This document shows positions 7,909 through 16,946 of a stretch of 58,571 nucleotides of DNA, piece by piece; position 1 is the first letter of the stretch; every line of letters starts with the position of its first letter. This DNA is from Xylophilus ampelinus (GTDB lineage: Bacteria; Pseudomonadota; Gammaproteobacteria; Burkholderiales; Burkholderiaceae_C): the NCBI RefSeq assembly GCF_901875635.1, contig NZ_CABFMN010000096.1:1-58571 (forward strand), given 5' to 3'. Below the pieces are notes generated by a model, which worked only from the letters and a program-made list of their open reading frames with translations, was not told where the DNA came from and did not search any database. A program made the translations under genes and the position numbers.

Positions 7909-9175
7909 GCGGGTCTCCACCGAAGCGCGGCACCACCGTCCAGGCCAGCACGGCGATGCAGCCGCTCCAGAACCAGATGCCCAGCGCCAGCGGGCGCGTG
8001 GTGCCGTCCATGTGCGTGCCCAGCCAGCCACCGATGCCGAAGGCGGCCAGCATCATGATGAAGCCGTTGAGCGCCGAGGCCGCGCCCGCCGCCTGCGGGA
8101 AGGGGCCCACGGCGCCGGTCTGCCCGCAGGGCTGGTGCACGCCGTGGCCCAGCATCACCAGCGTGAGCGGCGCGGCGATGGCCCACACCGTCTGCACGCC
8201 GGCCAGCGCCAGGGCGCCCATGAGCGTGCCGCCAGCCAGGCTCAGCACGGCGCCGCGTGCGACGCTGCCGCGCACGCCGTGCCGCGCCAGCCAGTACCGG
8301 CACAGGAAGGTGCCGGCGATGTAGGCCAGCGAGTTCCACAGCATCACCAGCCCGTAGCCGGTGCGCGACAGCCCCAGGACCTGCAGGAACACGAAGGACG
8401 AGGACGCCAGGAAGGTGAACAGCAGCCCGTAGGCCGCCGTGGTCAACGCCGAGAAGGTGAGGAAGGTCGGGTGCCGAAGGACCGTGCCCCAGGTGCGCAC
8501 GATGGCCGAGGAGTGCAGCGCGTTCATGTCGGGGCGCGGCAGCGATTCGCGAAAGCGCAGCGCCACCAGCGCCAGCGTGGCGGCGCCGAAGAGCGCCGGC
8601 ACCGCCAGCGCGAAGCGCCAGCCGAGCCCGTCGGTGACCAGGCCGCCCACCGGCGCGCACAGGCAGGCGATCACGCCCAGGCCGGTGAGCGCGCGCGACA
8701 TCACGCGCGCGCCTTCCGCGGGCTGGTACAGGTCGCGCACGATGGCGCGCGCCGCCATCACCGCCGCGCCCATGGCCGCACCCTGCAGTGCGCGCAGGGC
8801 GATCAGGCCCTCGATGGACGGCGCGAGCGCGGTGCCGGCAGCGGCCAGCACGTAGGCCGACAGCCCGGCCAGCAGCACGGGACGGCGGCCGAAGCGGTCC
8901 GACAGCGGCCCCAGCACGAGCTGCGACACGCCGAAGGCCAGCAGCAGCGCGGTGAGCGTGAGTTGCGCATGCGCGATGCGCGCGCCGAAGCCGGCCGTGA
9001 GCGCGGGCAGCGCCGGCAGGTACAGGTCGGTGGTGACGGGCTGGATGCCGAGCAGCAGCGCCAGGACGAGCACGAGAACGCCCGGCGTCGTCGCACGGCG
9101 GTCGGAAGGAGGGGGGTGGTCGGGAGCTGCCGCGCCCGCGGCACCGGGGCGGGCCGGCGCGTGGGGCGGGGCCAT
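7898..9175 (-). CDS. Bcr/CflA-type MFS multidrug exporter
   Basis: This inner-membrane major-facilitator protein of 425 residues has twelve predicted helices. [16 protein letters not shown] in the first loop and [17 protein letters not shown] (motif A) are characteristic of the Bcr/CflA drug-resistance branch; [20 protein letters not shown] is its motif in helices 4-5. The start is ATG 9175, after which a Pro/Ala-rich cytoplasmic leader of about 35 residues precedes helix 1. It overlaps the miaA start, so the two are probably co-transcribed. The drug is unknown; bicyclomycin- or chloramphenicol-like compounds are usual for the family. Confidence 0.9.
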   Translation of the reverse strand: MAPPHAPARPGAAGAAAPDHPPPSDRRATTPGVLVLVLALLLGIQPVTTDLYLPALPALTAGFGARIAHAQLTLTALLLAFGVSQLVLGPLSDRFGRRPVLLAGLSAYVLAAAGTALAPSIEGLIALRALQGAAMGAAVMAARAIVRDLYQPAEGARVMSRALTGLGVIACLCAPVGGLVTDGLGWRFALAVPALFGAATLALVALRFRESLPRPDMNALHSSAIVRTWGTVLRHPTFLTFSALTTAAYGLLFTFLASSSFVFLQVLGLSRTGYGLVMLWNSLAYIAGTFLCRYWLARHGVRGSVARGAVLSLAGGTLMGALALAGVQTVWAIAAPLTLVMLGHGVHQPCGQTGAVGPFPQAAGAASALNGFIMMLAAFGIGGWLGTHMDGTTRPLALGIWFWSGCIAVLAWTVVPRFGGDPRGR

Positions 9176-9248
9176 GGGGCCGAGGGTAGCAAATGGGCGC
9201 AGCCGGCCTTCGGCGCCGCGGCGCGTGGTCACCGGTGCACCGCGAGGC

Positions 9249-9878
9249 TCAGCGCCGATTGCCCAGCGCGAGGATCGACAGGCCCGAGGCCACGAAGGCA
9301 AGGCCCGCGCCCACGTTGAGGCCGGTGGTCACGCCCGGGCGTTGCGCCAGCCAGCGCGACAGGCGCGCCGCCGAGCTCCCCAGCAGCGAGAAGATGATGG
9401 CAGTGGCCAGGGCGAAGATCGCGCCGTAGACCAGCATCTGCACCGCCACCGGTCCCCGCGCGGCGCCCACGAACTGCGGAATGAAGGCCAGCACGAACAG
9501 GCCCGGCTTCGGGTTGAGCACGTTGGACAGCAGCCCGGTGAGGAACACGCGCTCCAGTGGCTGGTGCGCCGTGGGTTCGAAGGCGATGAGGTTGCGCGCC
9601 GCGAGCGCCTTGATGCCCAGCCACAGCAGATAGGCCGCGCCGGCGAGCTTGACGGCCCAGAAGGCCGCGGGCGAAGCCTGGATCACCAGCGTGAGTCCCA
9701 GCGTGGCGGCCACCGTATGGCACATGATGCCGAGGCCGGCGCCGACCGAGGACAGCACCGCGGCCGTGCGCCCCTGGCTCAGGCCGCGACCGATCGCGAG
9801 GAGGTTGTCGGGGCCCGGCGCGATGACGACGAGCAGCACGGCGGCGAAGTAGGCGAGCAGGGTGTCGGCGGGGAACAT
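9249..9878 (-). CDS. LysE/RhtB-family amino-acid exporter
   Basis: This 209-residue, roughly six-helix inner-membrane exporter belongs to the LysE/RhtB family. The N-terminal signature FAAVLLVVIAPGPDNLLAIG is followed by a Gly-rich second helix (SSVGAGLGIMCHTVAATLGL) and LLSNVLNPKPGLFVLAFIPQ, the conserved NPK region. The ATG at 9878 is chosen because it directly precedes the first helix. The substrate is unknown; homoserine, threonine or other neutral amino acids are typical. It lies between two unrelated minus-strand genes with independent spacing. Confidence 0.9.
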   Translation of the reverse strand: MFPADTLLAYFAAVLLVVIAPGPDNLLAIGRGLSQGRTAAVLSSVGAGLGIMCHTVAATLGLTLVIQASPAAFWAVKLAGAAYLLWLGIKALAARNLIAFEPTAHQPLERVFLTGLLSNVLNPKPGLFVLAFIPQFVGAARGPVAVQMLVYGAIFALATAIIFSLLGSSAARLSRWLAQRPGVTTGLNVGAGLAFVASGLSILALGNRR

Positions 9879-9966
9879 GGGCGTGAACGGGCGCGCACAA
9901 CGGAACTCGGCATTGTCGTGCCGATGCACAGGACCCGCCGCCGGCGTGCCGCGCCCGGGCCGCGGC

Positions 9967-10932
9967 TCAGATCGCCTGCGTCGTCCGCGGTGCGCGGGCA
10001 CGCACCTCGCGCGCCGTGGGGGCGCGCGGCGCAGGGGCCGGGGTGGCGACGGGCGCCGCCTCATCGCCGGCGACGACCGGCGCGGCCTCCTTCATCTGAA
10101 ACAGCTGGCTCAGCGCGGCCTTGTACTGCACCTCGCCGATCGAATTGGTGTTGTGGTGCGAACCGCCCTCGACCAGCACGAACATTTTCGGACCTGTGGC
10201 GGCGTCGTAGAGCTTGCGGCCCAGCGTCGGGTTGATCAGCGTGTCGTTCGAGCCGTGCACCACCAGCAGCGGCGAGCCGATGGTCTTGACCTTGTTGATC
10301 GCCTCGAAGCGCTGCGTGACCAGCGCGCTGAAGGGCAGCCAGCCCCACTTGAAGCTGCTCACCACGTCGGTGATCGAGGTGAAAGTGCTCTCGACGATAA
10401 CGCCGCTCTCGTCGTTGACGTGCGACGCCAGGTCGATGCCGATGGCGCCGCCCAGCGAGTGGCCGAAGATGTAGCGGTGTTGCCTGGGATACTTCCTGGC
10501 CAGCCAGTCCCAGGCGGCGCGGGCATCCTCGCGGGCCGAATCCTCGGAAGGCAGCGCCTTGGTGCTCTTGCCGAAGCCGCGGTAGTCGATGGCCAGCACC
10601 GAAAAGCCCAGCTCGTGCATGCGCTGGATGCGGGGGGCCGATCCGGCCACGTTGTAGCGGGCGCCGTGCAGGTACAGCATCACCGGACGGTCGGGCGTCA
10701 TGGGGGCGTCACCGAGCCACAGGCCGTGCAGGCGGGCCGGCTGGCCCGTCACCGTGGACTGGAAGTCGATCCATACGTCCTGCATGCCGGCCGTCATGGC
10801 GGCGGTGTTGCCCCAACTGCGGTCGCTGGGCTGGAAGATCCATTCGCGCTGCCGCTCGTCGAGGGTCGAGCAGCCCGCCGCGAGCAGGGCGCAGAGTGAG
10901 ATGGCCGATGCGAACAGGGACCAGCGTTTCAT
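9967..10932 (-). CDS. Alpha/beta-hydrolase lipoprotein
   Basis: This 321-residue secreted lipoprotein starts MKRWSLFASAISLCALLAAGC, a signal peptide whose lipobox LAAGC gives lipidation at Cys21. The mature part is an alpha/beta hydrolase: oxyanion region LYLHGARYN, DYRGFGKS, nucleophile elbow GHSLGG, acid loop VVHGSNDTLINP and catalytic His in EGGSHHN, as in Bem46/YfhR-like hydrolases. The tail beyond residue 285 is low-complexity Ala/Pro/Arg. It is probably an envelope esterase or lipase of unknown substrate, transcribed alone. Confidence 0.88.
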   Translation of the reverse strand: MKRWSLFASAISLCALLAAGCSTLDERQREWIFQPSDRSWGNTAAMTAGMQDVWIDFQSTVTGQPARLHGLWLGDAPMTPDRPVMLYLHGARYNVAGSAPRIQRMHELGFSVLAIDYRGFGKSTKALPSEDSAREDARAAWDWLARKYPRQHRYIFGHSLGGAIGIDLASHVNDESGVIVESTFTSITDVVSSFKWGWLPFSALVTQRFEAINKVKTIGSPLLVVHGSNDTLINPTLGRKLYDAATGPKMFVLVEGGSHHNTNSIGEVQYKAALSQLFQMKEAAPVVAGDEAAPVATPAPAPRAPTAREVRARAPRTTQAI

Positions 10933-11234
10933 TGGGCAGAAAGAGAGCGATAGCCGGTCGAAAGTTCAAACCGATTGACCGGGAATGGACCGACACCACA
11001 TCCTGGTAACTCCCCGAAACAACGCTCTGCGACGTCTGCAACGGACCATGCAACGGGCGTGCCCGCGTGTCGGATGACAGAGGAAAACCCTGTCGGTCGC
11101 CGCAGGTAACCGCTTTCAGACGCCGAAATTCATTGGAAAGGCCGCGCGAAACCACGGGGCGAGCCCGGGTGGCCATGCCTGGGAGGCGCTCGATCGAAGG
11201 CCGTGGGCTTGCAGACGGTTACAAACGCGCGGGC
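10933..11234. other. 302-bp intergenic stretch, no gene seen
   Basis: This gap between the mutL stop and the hydrolase-lipoprotein start should hold the lipoprotein promoter. I see no convincing -35/-10 pair, terminator, RNA gene or small ORF. Composition is somewhat less GC-rich than the flanking genes. Confidence 0.4.
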
Positions 11235-13127
11235 TCAGCGTCCGCGCAGGAAGAGTGCATCGAGCTCGCGAACGCTCAGCTGCCGCCAGGTCGGGCGGCC
11301 GTGGTTGCACTGGTCGGAGCGCTCGGTGGCTTCCATCTGGCGCAGCAGGGCATTCATCTCCTCGAGCGTGAGGCGGCGGTTGGCCCGCACCGCGCCGTGG
11401 CAGGCCATGGTGCCCAGCAGCTCGTTCTGGGCGCGCTGCACCACGGTGCTGGCGTCGTGCTGCGCCAGCTCGGCCAGCACGCTGCGCGCCAGCTCGACCG
11501 GATCGCCGTCGGCGAGCGAACTGGGCACCGCCCGCACCGCCAGGGTGCGCGGGGAGAAGGGCGTGATCTCCAGGCCCAGCGTCGGCAGCACCTCGGCGCA
11601 GGCTTCGGCGGCGGCGACCTCCTGCGGCGTGGCGGCGAAGGTGGCGGGGATGAGCAGGGGCTGGCTGGCCATCTTTCCACCGTCTGCGGCGCCGTCGAGC
11701 TGCACCTTGAGCCGCTCATAGACGATGCGCTCGTGCGCCGCATGCATGTCGACGATCACCAGGCCCTGGCTGTTCTCGGCCAGGATGTAGATGCCATGCA
11801 GCTGGGCGAGGGCGCGGCCCAGCGGCCAGGCGTCGTCGGGCGCGCCCGCTGCGGCGCCGGGCTGCGGCGCCACGAAGGGTGCGGTCGGCGCGGCGAAGCC
11901 GGATCGGCCGTCGCCCGGTTGCGGGCGGTTGGCCGTGGCGGGTGCGGGGACTGTGGGCCACATGGCCGCCATGTCGCCCACGCCGCGTTCCGCTACGAAA
12001 TTGATAGCTGGTTGCGCCCACGGGGCGGGCGTTGCAGGCACATTCGGCTTGAAAAGCGGCGCCGGCCGGCCGGTGGCGGCTTCGGGATCCGTTGCGCCGC
12101 CGGCGCGCGGTGCGGCCAGCGCGTTCTCGATTGCGCGGCGCACCACCTGGTGCACCTCGCGCCCGTCGCGAAACCGCACCTCGATCTTGGTCGGGTGCAC
12201 GTTCACGTCCACGCGTGCGGGATCGATCGCGAGGTGCAGCGCGAAGACCGGCTGCCGCTGGCCGTGCAGCACGTCCTCGTAGGCGCTGCGCACCGCGTGC
12301 GCGAGCACCTTGTCGCGCACGAAGCGGCCATTGACGTAGAAGTACTGCTGGTCGGCCCGCGAGCGCGCCGCGTCGGGCACGCCGGCATAGCCGCTCACCC
12401 GCACCGGGCCCACGCCATGTTCGACCGCCACGCTCTGGGCCACGAAGTCGTCGCCGAACACATCCGCCAGCCGGCGCGCGGTGTCGGCGGCCGGCCGCCA
12501 CTGCTCGACCAGCTTGCCCTCGTGCCAGACCGCGAAGCCGACGTCGGGCCGCGCCAACGCGTGGCGGCGCACTGCTTCCAGGCAGTGGGCGAGCTCGGTC
12601 GCGTCGGTCTTGAGGAACTTGCGGCGCGCCGGCGTGGCGTAGAACAGTTCGCGCACTTCCACCGTGGTGCCGCGCGAGCGTGCCACCGGCCGCAGCTCGC
12701 CGGTGCGGCCGTCGAGCAACCAGGCGCTGTCGGCGTCCTCATGGCGCGAGAGCACGCTCATGTCCGCGATGGCGTTGATGGCGGCCAGCGCCTCGCCCCG
12801 GAAGCCCATGGTGCCGACCGCTTCGAGGTCGTCGAGGCTCGCGATCTTGCTGGTGGCGTGGCGCCGCAGGGCGGTTGGCAGTTCGTCGCGCGGGATGCCG
12901 GTGCCGTCGTCTTCCACCGAGATCAGCCGCACGCCGCCTGCGAGCAGCCGCACCGTGACCTGCGTCGCGCCGGCGTCCAGCGCGTTGTCGACCAGCTCCC
13001 GCACCGCCGAGGCCGGCCGCTCGACCACCTCGCCAGCCGCAATCTGGCTGATCAGCTCGTCGGGCAGTTCACGGATGGGGCGCCGGCCGCCGGGAGGCGT
13101 CGGCAGGGAGGAGGGAAGGGCGCTCAC
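11235..13127 (-). CDS. mutL: DNA mismatch repair protein MutL
   Basis: MutL couples MutS mismatch recognition to strand incision. The N-terminal GHKL ATPase shows IAAGEVVERPASAVRELVDN (residues 29-48), DDGTGIP, GFRGEALAAI and YFYVNGRFVRD, with VDVNVHPTKIEVRF closing it. A Pro/Ala-rich linker (residues about 340-440) contains a repeat-encoded stretch, FKPNVPATPAPWAQPAINF. The C-terminal domain has DMHAAHERIVYERLK, the endonuclease motif DQHAx2Ex4E with Gln replaced by Met, then ACHGAVRAN and CNHGRPT. So this is an endonuclease-type MutL of 630 residues. The upstream GNAT gene stops 9 bases before the ATG, so they are probably co-transcribed. Confidence 0.97.
   Translation of the reverse strand: MSALPSSLPTPPGGRRPIRELPDELISQIAAGEVVERPASAVRELVDNALDAGATQVTVRLLAGGVRLISVEDDGTGIPRDELPTALRRHATSKIASLDDLEAVGTMGFRGEALAAINAIADMSVLSRHEDADSAWLLDGRTGELRPVARSRGTTVEVRELFYATPARRKFLKTDATELAHCLEAVRRHALARPDVGFAVWHEGKLVEQWRPAADTARRLADVFGDDFVAQSVAVEHGVGPVRVSGYAGVPDAARSRADQQYFYVNGRFVRDKVLAHAVRSAYEDVLHGQRQPVFALHLAIDPARVDVNVHPTKIEVRFRDGREVHQVVRRAIENALAAPRAGGATDPEAATGRPAPLFKPNVPATPAPWAQPAINFVAERGVGDMAAMWPTVPAPATANRPQPGDGRSGFAAPTAPFVAPQPGAAAGAPDDAWPLGRALAQLHGIYILAENSQGLVIVDMHAAHERIVYERLKVQLDGAADGGKMASQPLLIPATFAATPQEVAAAEACAEVLPTLGLEITPFSPRTLAVRAVPSSLADGDPVELARSVLAELAQHDASTVVQRAQNELLGTMACHGAVRANRRLTLEEMNALLRQMEATERSDQCNHGRPTWRQLSVRELDALFLRGR
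11992..12055 (+). repeat. Two-hairpin dispersed repeat, copy A (inside mutL linker)
   Basis: It opens GCTACGAAATTGATAGCTGG, continues with the GCGCCC...GGGCG dyad and ends GGCTTGAAAA. It lies antisense to mutL, encoding about 21 linker residues in the phase GCT ATC. Confidence 0.8.
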
Positions 13128-13136
13128 CGGGAGATT

Positions 13137-13664
13137 CTAGGAGTCGGTGTTTACCAGCGCCTTGAACATCACATAGGCATCGACGTACCCGCGCGTGGGG
13201 TGCCGGAACGCGCCGGGCAGCGTGCCCACGATCGCGAAACCCAGGCGCTGCCACAGCCGCACCGCGCCTTCGTTGGTGGACACGACGAAGTTGAACTGCA
13301 TGGCGCGAAAGCCCAGGCGGCGTGCCTCGCCCTGCGAGTGCTCGCACATCGCCGCCGCCACGCCGCGCCCGCGCGCCGCATCGGCCGTCACGTAGCCGCA
13401 GTTGCAGACGTGGGCGCCCTGGCCGGGCTGGTTGGGTTTGATGAAGTAGGTGCCCAGGACCGTGCCGTCCGCGTCGCAGGCCACGAAGGTGGCGGCCGGG
13501 GCCTCGACCCAGGCCGCATGCGCGGTGGGCTCGGAGATGTCGGGCGGATAGCTGTAGGTGTCGGCGCGCGCGAAGGTGGGCGCCAGCAGGGCCCACACGG
13601 CGGGCCAGTCGGCAGCTTCGAGGGGCCGGATGACGAACGGGGAATTCAGGGAGGCGGTGGTCAT
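13137..13664 (-). CDS. GNAT-family N-acetyltransferase
   Basis: This 175-residue single-domain acetyltransferase has FVIRPLEAADWPAVWALL at the N-terminus, the acetyl-CoA loop AARGRGVAAAMCEHSQ (about residues 97-112), then MQFNFVVSTNEGAVRLWQRL and GFAIVGTLPGAF, the standard end of the GNAT fold. The acceptor is unknown. It lies immediately upstream of mutL and divergent from dedA, with only 23 bases between the two start codons. Confidence 0.88.
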   Translation of the reverse strand: MTTASLNSPFVIRPLEAADWPAVWALLAPTFARADTYSYPPDISEPTAHAAWVEAPAATFVACDADGTVLGTYFIKPNQPGQGAHVCNCGYVTADAARGRGVAAAMCEHSQGEARRLGFRAMQFNFVVSTNEGAVRLWQRLGFAIVGTLPGAFRHPTRGYVDAYVMFKALVNTDS

Positions 13665-13672
13665 GGCCCCGG

Positions 13673-13678
13673 GATAAT
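13673..13678 (+). promoter_or_regulatory. Candidate -10 box of dedA
   Basis: GATAAT ends nine bases before the dedA ATG, in the 23-bp gap to the divergent GNAT gene. It implies a leader of at most a few bases. Confidence 0.35.
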
Positions 13679-13687
13679 GCCAGCCCC

Positions 13688-14344
13688 ATGGACATCGTCG
13701 CCTTCCTCATCGATTTCATCCTGCACGTCGACAAGCACCTCGAGGCTTTCGTCGTCGCCTACGGCATGTGGGTGTACGCGCTGCTCTTCCTGATCGTGTT
13801 CGTCGAGACCGGGGTGGTGGTCATGCCCTTCCTTCCCGGCGACTCGCTGCTCTTCATCGTCGGCGCGCTGTGCGGGGCGGGGCTGATGAGCTACGGTCTG
13901 GCGGTGCCCATCCTGATCGTCGCGGCGGTGTTGGGCGATCAGTGCAATTTCAGCATCGGCCGCTACTTCGGACCGAAGGTCTTCCAGTGGGAGAACTCGC
14001 GCTTCTTCAACAAGAAGGCCTTCGACCAGGCGCATGCCTTCTACGAGCGCTACGGCGGCATCACCATCGTGCTGGCGCGCTTCATGCCCTTCATCCGCAC
14101 CTTCGCGCCCTTCGTGGCGGGCGTGGCGGCCATGGGCCGGGCCAAGTTCACGGCGTACAACGTCGGCGGGGCGCTGCTGTGGGTGATCGGCCTTTGCACG
14201 GCCGGCTACTTCTTCGGGAACCTGCCCTTCGTGAAGGAGCACCTGGACAAAATCATCTGGGCGCTGATCATCGTTCCCGGGCTGATCGCGATCTTCGGCG
14301 CCTGGCGCGGCTCACGCGCCGGCAAGGCTGCCCCCACAGCCTGA
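13688..14344 (+). CDS. DedA/VTT-family membrane protein
   Basis: This 218-residue inner-membrane protein is of the DedA (VTT domain) family, implicated in undecaprenyl-phosphate or phospholipid recycling and membrane-potential maintenance. Hallmarks are ETGVVVMPFLPGDSLLF in the first re-entrant region, GDQCNFSIGRYFGPKVF, YERYGGITIVLARFMPFIRT (the conserved arginine motif) and PFVAGVAAMGRAKF. Four to five hydrophobic segments are visible. A GATAAT box nine bases before the ATG suggests a very short leader. A bidirectional terminator follows at 14373. Confidence 0.93.
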   Translation: MDIVAFLIDFILHVDKHLEAFVVAYGMWVYALLFLIVFVETGVVVMPFLPGDSLLFIVGALCGAGLMSYGLAVPILIVAAVLGDQCNFSIGRYFGPKVFQWENSRFFNKKAFDQAHAFYERYGGITIVLARFMPFIRTFAPFVAGVAAMGRAKFTAYNVGGALLWVIGLCTAGYFFGNLPFVKEHLDKIIWALIIVPGLIAIFGAWRGSRAGKAAPTA

Positions 14345-14372
14345 GCGCCGGGCCGCGCGCCTCCAAAGAAAA

Positions 14373-14399
14373 GGCGCGTCCGTGGACGCGCCTCTTCGT
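14373..14399. terminator. Bidirectional rho-independent terminator between dedA and the glycine-zipper gene
   Basis: Arms GGCGCGTCC (14373-14381) and GGACGCGCC (14384-14392) are followed by TCTTCGTT on the plus strand and by TTTTCTTT on the minus strand, so both converging genes can end here. Confidence 0.75.
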
Positions 14400-14415
14400 T
14401 GCCGATCACCGGTAT

Positions 14416-14703
14416 TCAATAACGCGGGCCGTTGTTCGGGTAGTAGCCGGGCTGGTAGTACTGCTGCTGGTTGTAGTAGTTGCGCTCGTCGACGTTGCGG
14501 CCGACCTGGTTGCCGATGATGCCGCCGATGGCGGCGCCGCCCAGTGTCGCGCCAGTGTTGCCGCCGATGGCGTGGCCCACCGCTGCACCGCCGAGGGCGC
14601 CAATGCCGGTGCCGAGATTCTGGTTGGGCCCGCTTGCGCAGCCCGCGAGTGCCAACACCGACGACGTGGCGGCTGCGGCGATCCAGAGACGAGTGTTGAT
14701 CAT
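14416..14703 (-). CDS. Small glycine-zipper lipoprotein
   Basis: This 95-residue protein has a lipoprotein signal (MINTRLWIAAAATSSVLALAGC; lipobox LAGC) and a glycine-zipper membrane-like segment (GTGIGALGGAAVGHAIGG, then TLGGAAIGGIIGNQVGR), ending in a Tyr/Asn/Gln-rich tail. It resembles OmpA/SlyB-like or YMGG-type outer-membrane glycine-zipper proteins linked to envelope stability. The ATG at 14703 is favoured over upstream starts because the signal peptide begins there. Confidence 0.85.
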   Translation of the reverse strand: MINTRLWIAAAATSSVLALAGCASGPNQNLGTGIGALGGAAVGHAIGGNTGATLGGAAIGGIIGNQVGRNVDERNYYNQQQYYQPGYYPNNGPRY

Positions 14704-14857
14704 GAGGTCCACCTTTCCAGTGAGTGATGGCCCCATCTTGCGCAAGGCGCCGGTGGCACGGGTGTAGGAACCGGCCGATGGCCCCTGTGCGACGGCAAGG
14801 GCCGCCCGTTGTACGGCGGCGCCTTGGCGCTTCGCACTTTCTCTGCGCCGGGGGCGC

Positions 14858-16384
14858 TCAAAGTTGGCGGCTGCGCGCCAGCGGCGGGTTCTGAGCGAAA
14901 TAGCGCTGAATGCCGCGCATCAGCGCGTCGGCCAGGTCTTCCTGGTAGGCGACGGTGCGCAGCTTCGCCTCTTCCTCGGGATTGCTGATGAAGGCGGTCT
15001 CGACCAGCACGCTCGGGATGTCGGGCGCCTTGAGCACGGCGAAGCCGGCCTGCTCGACGCTGCCCTTGTGCAGGCGCGCACCGATGCCCTTGATCTCGCC
15101 CAGCATGGCGGTGCCGAGCCTGAGGCTGTCGTTGATCTGCGCCGTGGTGCTCATGTCGAGCAGCGCGCGCTGCACCTGTGCCTCGTGCTCGCCGACGTTG
15201 ACGCCGCCGACGCGGTCAGCCTGGTTTTCCTTGTTGGCCAGCCAGCGCGCGGCGCTGCTGGAGGCGCCGCCCTGGCTGAGCGCGAAGACGCTGGCGCCGC
15301 GCGCGGCCGGTGTCGTGAACGCGTCGGCATGGATGCTCACGAAGAGGTCGGCCTGCACGCGCCGCGCCTTCTGCACGCGCACCTGCAAGGGCACGAAGAA
15401 GTCGGCGTCGCGCGTGAGGAAGGCGCGCATCGGGTTGCCGTTGACGCTGGCCGCGTTGATGCGGTCGCGCAGGCGGTGGGCGACCTGCAGCACGATGTCC
15501 TTCTCGCGCGTGCCGGCGGGGCCCATGGCGCCAGGGTCTTCGCCGCCGTGGCCCGGGTCGAGCGCGACGATGATGATGCGGTCGGTGCGGCTGGCCGTCG
15601 CCGTGTTGGGCACCGGCCGCGAGGGCGCGGGTGCAGGCGCCGGGGCCGGGCGCACGGGCGCGGTACCGACCACGGGTGGCAGCGGCGCGGGCGCCACGAG
15701 GTTCGGCGTCTCGCGCGTGGCGGGCCCCGACGGTGGCGATGGCTTCATCGACTGCTGCGCCATCAGGTCGCCCAGCGGATCGGCCGCTGGCGCCGCGGGG
15801 CGCACGGGTGCCGGCGCTTCGCCGGGGCGCGCGAGCTCGCGCGGCGCCACGCCGGCCACCGTGGTGTCGCTGCCGCCGCCACGCGTGTCGCGCAGGCGTT
15901 CGGCGATCAGCGATTCGAGTGGATCGACCGCCTGCGCGGGATACAGGTCGAGCACCAGCCGGTCGCGGTAGGCGGCGATCGGCGCGAGCGAGAAGACCTG
16001 CGGCAGCACGGCCTGCTTGAGGTCGAACACGATGCGCACGACCGACGGCGCGTTCTGCCCCACCCTCAGGCCGGCGATGTAGGGGTCGTCGGGCCGCACC
16101 TTGCCCACCAGCTCGCGCAGCGCGGGGTTAAGGTCGATGCCCTTGATGTCCACGGCCAGCCGCGGCGGGCTGCCCACCACCAGCTGCTGCGTCTGCAGCC
16201 GGCCATCGGATTCGATGGTGATGCGCGTGTAATCGTTGGCGGGCCACACCCGCACGGCGACGATGGTGGCGCCGCGTGCGATCTGCTGGGCGCCCAGCAG
16301 CAGCACCAGCGTGCCGGCCTTGAGCAGCTGGCGGCGTGCGGCGGCGTTGACAGAGGGGGAGGGGAGGTCGTCGGTTCGGCTCAT
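14858..16384 (-). CDS. amiC: N-acetylmuramoyl-L-alanine amidase with AMIN domain (AmiC-like)
   Basis: This 508-residue periplasmic zinc amidase cleaves the stem peptide from peptidoglycan at the septum. The N-terminus has a Tat-type signal (AARRQLLKAGTLVLLLG), then an AMIN domain (AVRVWPANDYTRITIESDG onward, residues about 40-150) for septal peptidoglycan binding, a long Pro/Ala-rich linker, and an Amidase_3 domain. Zinc-site motifs are LDPGHGGEDPGA, REKDIV, FVSIHADAF and VLVETAFISNPEEE. Tat export of AmiC is known in E. coli. The tsaE gene lies directly upstream, the usual tsaE-amiC order. Confidence 0.95.
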   Translation of the reverse strand: MSRTDDLPSPSVNAAARRQLLKAGTLVLLLGAQQIARGATIVAVRVWPANDYTRITIESDGRLQTQQLVVGSPPRLAVDIKGIDLNPALRELVGKVRPDDPYIAGLRVGQNAPSVVRIVFDLKQAVLPQVFSLAPIAAYRDRLVLDLYPAQAVDPLESLIAERLRDTRGGGSDTTVAGVAPRELARPGEAPAPVRPAAPAADPLGDLMAQQSMKPSPPSGPATRETPNLVAPAPLPPVVGTAPVRPAPAPAPAPSRPVPNTATASRTDRIIIVALDPGHGGEDPGAMGPAGTREKDIVLQVAHRLRDRINAASVNGNPMRAFLTRDADFFVPLQVRVQKARRVQADLFVSIHADAFTTPAARGASVFALSQGGASSSAARWLANKENQADRVGGVNVGEHEAQVQRALLDMSTTAQINDSLRLGTAMLGEIKGIGARLHKGSVEQAGFAVLKAPDIPSVLVETAFISNPEEEAKLRTVAYQEDLADALMRGIQRYFAQNPPLARSRQL

Positions 16385-16445
16385 TGAATAACCTCCGCGC
16401 AACGCGCTGCAGTGCGAGCCCCCTTCGGAGCGGCCGGGCGGCGGC

Positions 16446-16907
16446 TCATGCAGCGGTGGCGGCGGCCAGCAGTTCGCGTCCGCGCGCAGTGTGGGCGTGC
16501 AACGTGACAGTGCGGAGATCGTCGTCGCTCATTGCTTCTATTTTAATAGCAAGGTCCGCAACCGGGATGCGCCCTGCGGCATTGTTCGGCCATTCTGCGA
16601 GCTTCAGGCCCGGCGCCGCGAAGATGTCGCGGAAGCCCGCGTCGTCCCACTCGCGCGGATCGCCGAAACGGTAGAAGTCGAAGTGGTGGATGGCCAGGCC
16701 ATCGGGCGCCGAATGCGGTTCCACCACCGCGTAGGTGGGGCTCTTGATGCGGCCGGCGACGCCGAGCGCGCGCAGCAGATGGCGCACGAAGGTGGTCTTG
16801 CCCGCGCCCAGTTCGCCATGCAGGGTGATGAACGCGTCGCGCAACGCGGGCGCTGCAGCCAGGCGATGCGCGAAGCGGTCGGTGTCGTCCTCGTCCTGCC
16901 ACTGCAC
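16446..16907 (-). CDS. tsaE: tRNA threonylcarbamoyladenosine biosynthesis ATPase TsaE
   Basis: TsaE is the P-loop ATPase that works with TsaB and TsaD to make t6A37 in tRNA. Walker A is GELGAGKTTF, followed by HLLRALG, IKSPTYAVVEPH, HHFDFYRFGDPREW and LKLAEWPNNAAGRIP, all family signatures. The start is uncertain: GTG 16907 (VQWQDEDD) gives 153 residues, while TTG 16964 would add 19 and run into the divergent queG start. The C-terminal AIKIEAMSDDDL is encoded by an AT-rich patch resembling one arm of the dispersed repeat. Confidence 0.92.
   Translation of the reverse strand: MQWQDEDDTDRFAHRLAAAPALRDAFITLHGELGAGKTTFVRHLLRALGVAGRIKSPTYAVVEPHSAPDGLAIHHFDFYRFGDPREWDDAGFRDIFAAPGLKLAEWPNNAAGRIPVADLAIKIEAMSDDDLRTVTLHAHTARGRELLAAATAA
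16534..16550 (-). repeat. Possible half copy I of the two-hairpin repeat (in tsaE)
   Basis: GCTATTAAAATAGAAGC on the minus strand matches the terminal palindrome of the repeat, and is unusually AT-rich for tsaE. The rest of the element is not recognisable. Confidence 0.3.
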
Positions 16908-16934
16908 GGTGGCAGCGGCGGGCGGAGGCGTTCC

Positions 16935-16940
16935 TACAAT
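16935..16940 (+). promoter_or_regulatory. -10 box of queG
   Basis: TACAAT ends six bases before GTG 16947, predicting a transcript that begins at the start codon. Confidence 0.5.
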
Positions 16941-16946
16941 CGATGG

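Noticed and set aside
9967..10030. Ala/Pro/Arg-rich C-terminus of the hydrolase lipoprotein as a possible frameshift
   Set aside because: Low-complexity tails are common in this GC-rich genome and the catalytic core is complete before it.
11067..13793. A 908-codon open frame on the plus strand opposite mutL
   Set aside because: It is a shadow of GC-rich mutL codon bias: low-complexity His/Arg/Gly/Gln translation, no family motifs, and mutL itself is unambiguous.
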